The notes below the pieces were generated by a model. That model was not told the DNA's origin. It made no database searches and was given only the letters and a program-made list of their open reading frames with translations. The position numbers were made by a program, and so were the translations under genes. Shown piece after piece: positions 62,473 through 64,000 of a DNA stretch of 64,000 nucleotides (positions are counted from its first letter, which is position 1; the number at the start of each line of letters is the position of its first letter). Origin of the DNA: Maribellus luteus (GTDB lineage: Bacteria > Bacteroidota > Bacteroidia > Bacteroidales > Prolixibacteraceae); assembly GCF_003576475.1 (NCBI RefSeq), contig NZ_QWGR01000005.1, positions 310,001-374,000 of the forward strand. Reading direction: 5' to 3'.

Positions 62473-64000
62473 ATGAAAGGCATTTCCAACAAAGAAATCA
62501 TCTTATGGATCGACCGTTACCTGGCTGATCCACGTCTTGACGCTGAAGCGCAACTTCGTAAACGTTGGGCCTGGATTTGGATGGTTGTTACCTGCGTATT
62601 CGTCATTATCACTTCTTTTGTTGAACTCGTTGTACTAAAGCTATGGCCCATTTGGTGGTTCGGCATCGTATTCTGGGCCGGCTATCTGATCGGTTTTCCG
62701 CTGTACCGAAGAATGAAACGCTTCGATCTGGTGATCAACATTCTTTTTACCGTCTTTATTGTCGCGGCGCTGTTTGCCATGCTGCAAACCGGAGGGATAA
62801 CCACTTCCCTGGGATTTATCTTCATCGGGATGAACTGTGCCATGGGATCCATGCTGGCCGGAAACCTGCGCTGGACCATTGGAATGTTTGTCACTTACTG
62901 CATGACCATTATCATTCTCGGACTCTTCCAATCTTCGCTCACCACACCCGAATACATTACTCCTCGTATTAATACCCTATCCTTTGTCGGACTTACTGTT
63001 TGGATTAACGCCTGCATTTTACTGATTGTCATTTTATTTATGAAAGACAAAAGCCGTTATGAAAAATCAGAAGCAGAGAAACTTCGAAAAATCGACGAAG
63101 CAAAAACCAAACTTTTCACCAACGTTTCGCATGAATTCAGAACACCACTAACAGTCATACAGGGAATAGCGGAACAGATGGAACAACATCCTGAAAAATG
63201 GATGCAAAGTGCCCCGGGAAAGATAAAAGCACAAAGCCAGCTTCTGCTTCGCCTTGTTAACCAAATGTTGAACATTGCCAAAATAGAAGCTGATGAAATG
63301 CACCTGGAGTTAATTCATGGAGACATCTGCAGGTTTATCCGCTATATTGCTGCAACCTTTCAAAGCCTCGCAGATACCATGAAGATTGAACTAATTCTGA
63401 ACCAACAGGAGGTACCAATTTACACCGATTACGACCCCGACAAACTGATGCATGTACTTTCCAACCTGTTATCCAATGCCATTAAATTCACGCCTCCCGG
63501 AGGTCTTGTAAGTCTTATTGTTTCCAAAACGTTTGAAAAAGACAAGAAATTCACTCTTATTTCAGTGCGCGACACCGGGCGAGGCATTCCCGAAGCATCA
63601 GTGAGTAAGATTTTTGAGCGTTTCTACCAGGTCCCCGACAAACACGATCAAACTCCGGGAACCGGGCTCGGCCTGGCTGTTACCAATGAACTAATCAAGT
63701 TGATGAAGGGGAAGATTAGTGTAAAAAGCCGGGAAGGCAAAGGTTCGGAATTTACCGTTCTGCTACCCATCTCGAAAACAGCCGAAAAAGTTGCAGATCA
63801 TGGTATATCAATGATCTGCTCCGAAACAGCTCATCCTGAAATTACCAAGACCAGGATCGAAGACAAAACCGATGAAACAGATCATGAATCGGCCGAAAAA
63901 CCCGTTCTTCTCATTGTAGAAGACAACAAAGATGTAGTCGAATACCTTCAGGAAATTCTTCAAAAAGAATACAATATAGAACTTGCACCCAACGGAAAGG
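62473..64000 (+). CDS. Hybrid sensor histidine kinase with receiver domain, 3' truncated by window edge
   Basis: This frame starts at ATG 62473 and stays open to the end of the window (509 codons), so the C-terminus is missing. There are about six membrane segments in residues 35-195, with no large periplasmic domain. Then come the dimerisation helix with FTNVSHEFRTPLTV (His220), the N box LLSNAIKF, G1 DTGRGIP, and G2 GTGLGLAV. After an acidic linker a receiver domain begins (LLIVEDNKDVVEYLQEIL, about residue 478). In Bacteroidota such hybrids often end in an AraC-type HTH, which would lie outside the window. The signal sensed is unknown. Confidence 0.92.
   Translation, partial: MKGISNKEIILWIDRYLADPRLDAEAQLRKRWAWIWMVVTCVFVIITSFVELVVLKLWPIWWFGIVFWAGYLIGFPLYRRMKRFDLVINILFTVFIVAALFAMLQTGGITTSLGFIFIGMNCAMGSMLAGNLRWTIGMFVTYCMTIIILGLFQSSLTTPEYITPRINTLSFVGLTVWINACILLIVILFMKDKSRYEKSEAEKLRKIDEAKTKLFTNVSHEFRTPLTVIQGIAEQMEQHPEKWMQSAPGKIKAQSQLLLRLVNQMLNIAKIEADEMHLELIHGDICRFIRYIAATFQSLADTMKIELILNQQEVPIYTDYDPDKLMHVLSNLLSNAIKFTPPGGLVSLIVSKTFEKDKKFTLISVRDTGRGIPEASVSKIFERFYQVPDKHDQTPGTGLGLAVTNELIKLMKGKISVKSREGKGSEFTVLLPISKTAEKVADHGISMICSETAHPEITKTRIEDKTDETDHESAEKPVLLIVEDNKDVVEYLQEILQKEYNIELAPNGK

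Overview
The window is from a Bacteroidota chromosome, most likely an anaerobic or facultative marine or sediment member of the Marinilabiliales/Prolixibacteraceae type. This is inferred from a SusC/SusD pair, a type III glutamine synthetase, promoters of the TTTG / TAnnTTTG kind, many lipoproteins and a DUF6261-like gene. The genus was not tested. Both ends cut a gene: a TonB-dependent receptor on the left and a hybrid histidine kinase on the right.

Layout. 1-4.2 kb: TonB receptor, AbgT-type transporter, DUF1697 protein. 4.6-12.7 kb: nitrogen region with three glutamine synthetases of different families (GSIII, a GSI-like ligase, GSII). The GSI-like ligase leads a compact operon with an APH-like kinase and a HAD-IIA phosphatase, and a convergent PLP aminotransferase abuts it. 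13-22 kb: TldD/TldE, M16 peptidase, CE7 esterase, GT87-like membrane protein. 22-26 kb: KatG and an MFS transporter. 26-29.2 kb: DUF6261-like gene, a 42-bp tandem repeat, and a REP/BIME-like cluster (13 forward and 4 inverted GGTGC-type palindromes) around an IS200-like RAYT transposase. 29.2-33 kb: a molybdenum hydroxylase operon (2Fe-2S subunit, Tat-exported large subunit, XdhC). 33.3-39 kb: M14 carboxypeptidase, patatin/beta-barrel protein, lipoprotein. 39.4-54.5 kb: a sialic acid utilisation locus. 54.5-58.3 kb: a YdhR relic, a PagL-like deacylase with a PEGA lipoprotein, and a beta-helix protein. 58.6-64 kb: VTT membrane protein, AraC regulator, DsrE/peroxiredoxin/AhpD-like redox genes, and the hybrid kinase.

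How it works together. The sialic acid locus is nearly a full pathway. SusC/SusD capture sialoglycans, a lipoprotein sialidase and a GH20 hexosaminidase cut them, and an SGNH esterase may remove acetyl groups. A mutarotase (NanM) sets the anomer, an MFS protein imports the sugar, and the lyase (NanA) and 2-epimerase yield GlcNAc. A FadR-type regulator is divergent from susC. The intergenic region holds a canonical Bacteroidota promoter and two TGT-N3-ACA sites, one a perfect 6-3-6 palindrome just downstream of the susC -7 box.

The least explained parts are the GS-like ligase/kinase/HAD/aminotransferase cluster (7.1-11.5 kb) and the repeat/RAYT region (27.0-29.1 kb).
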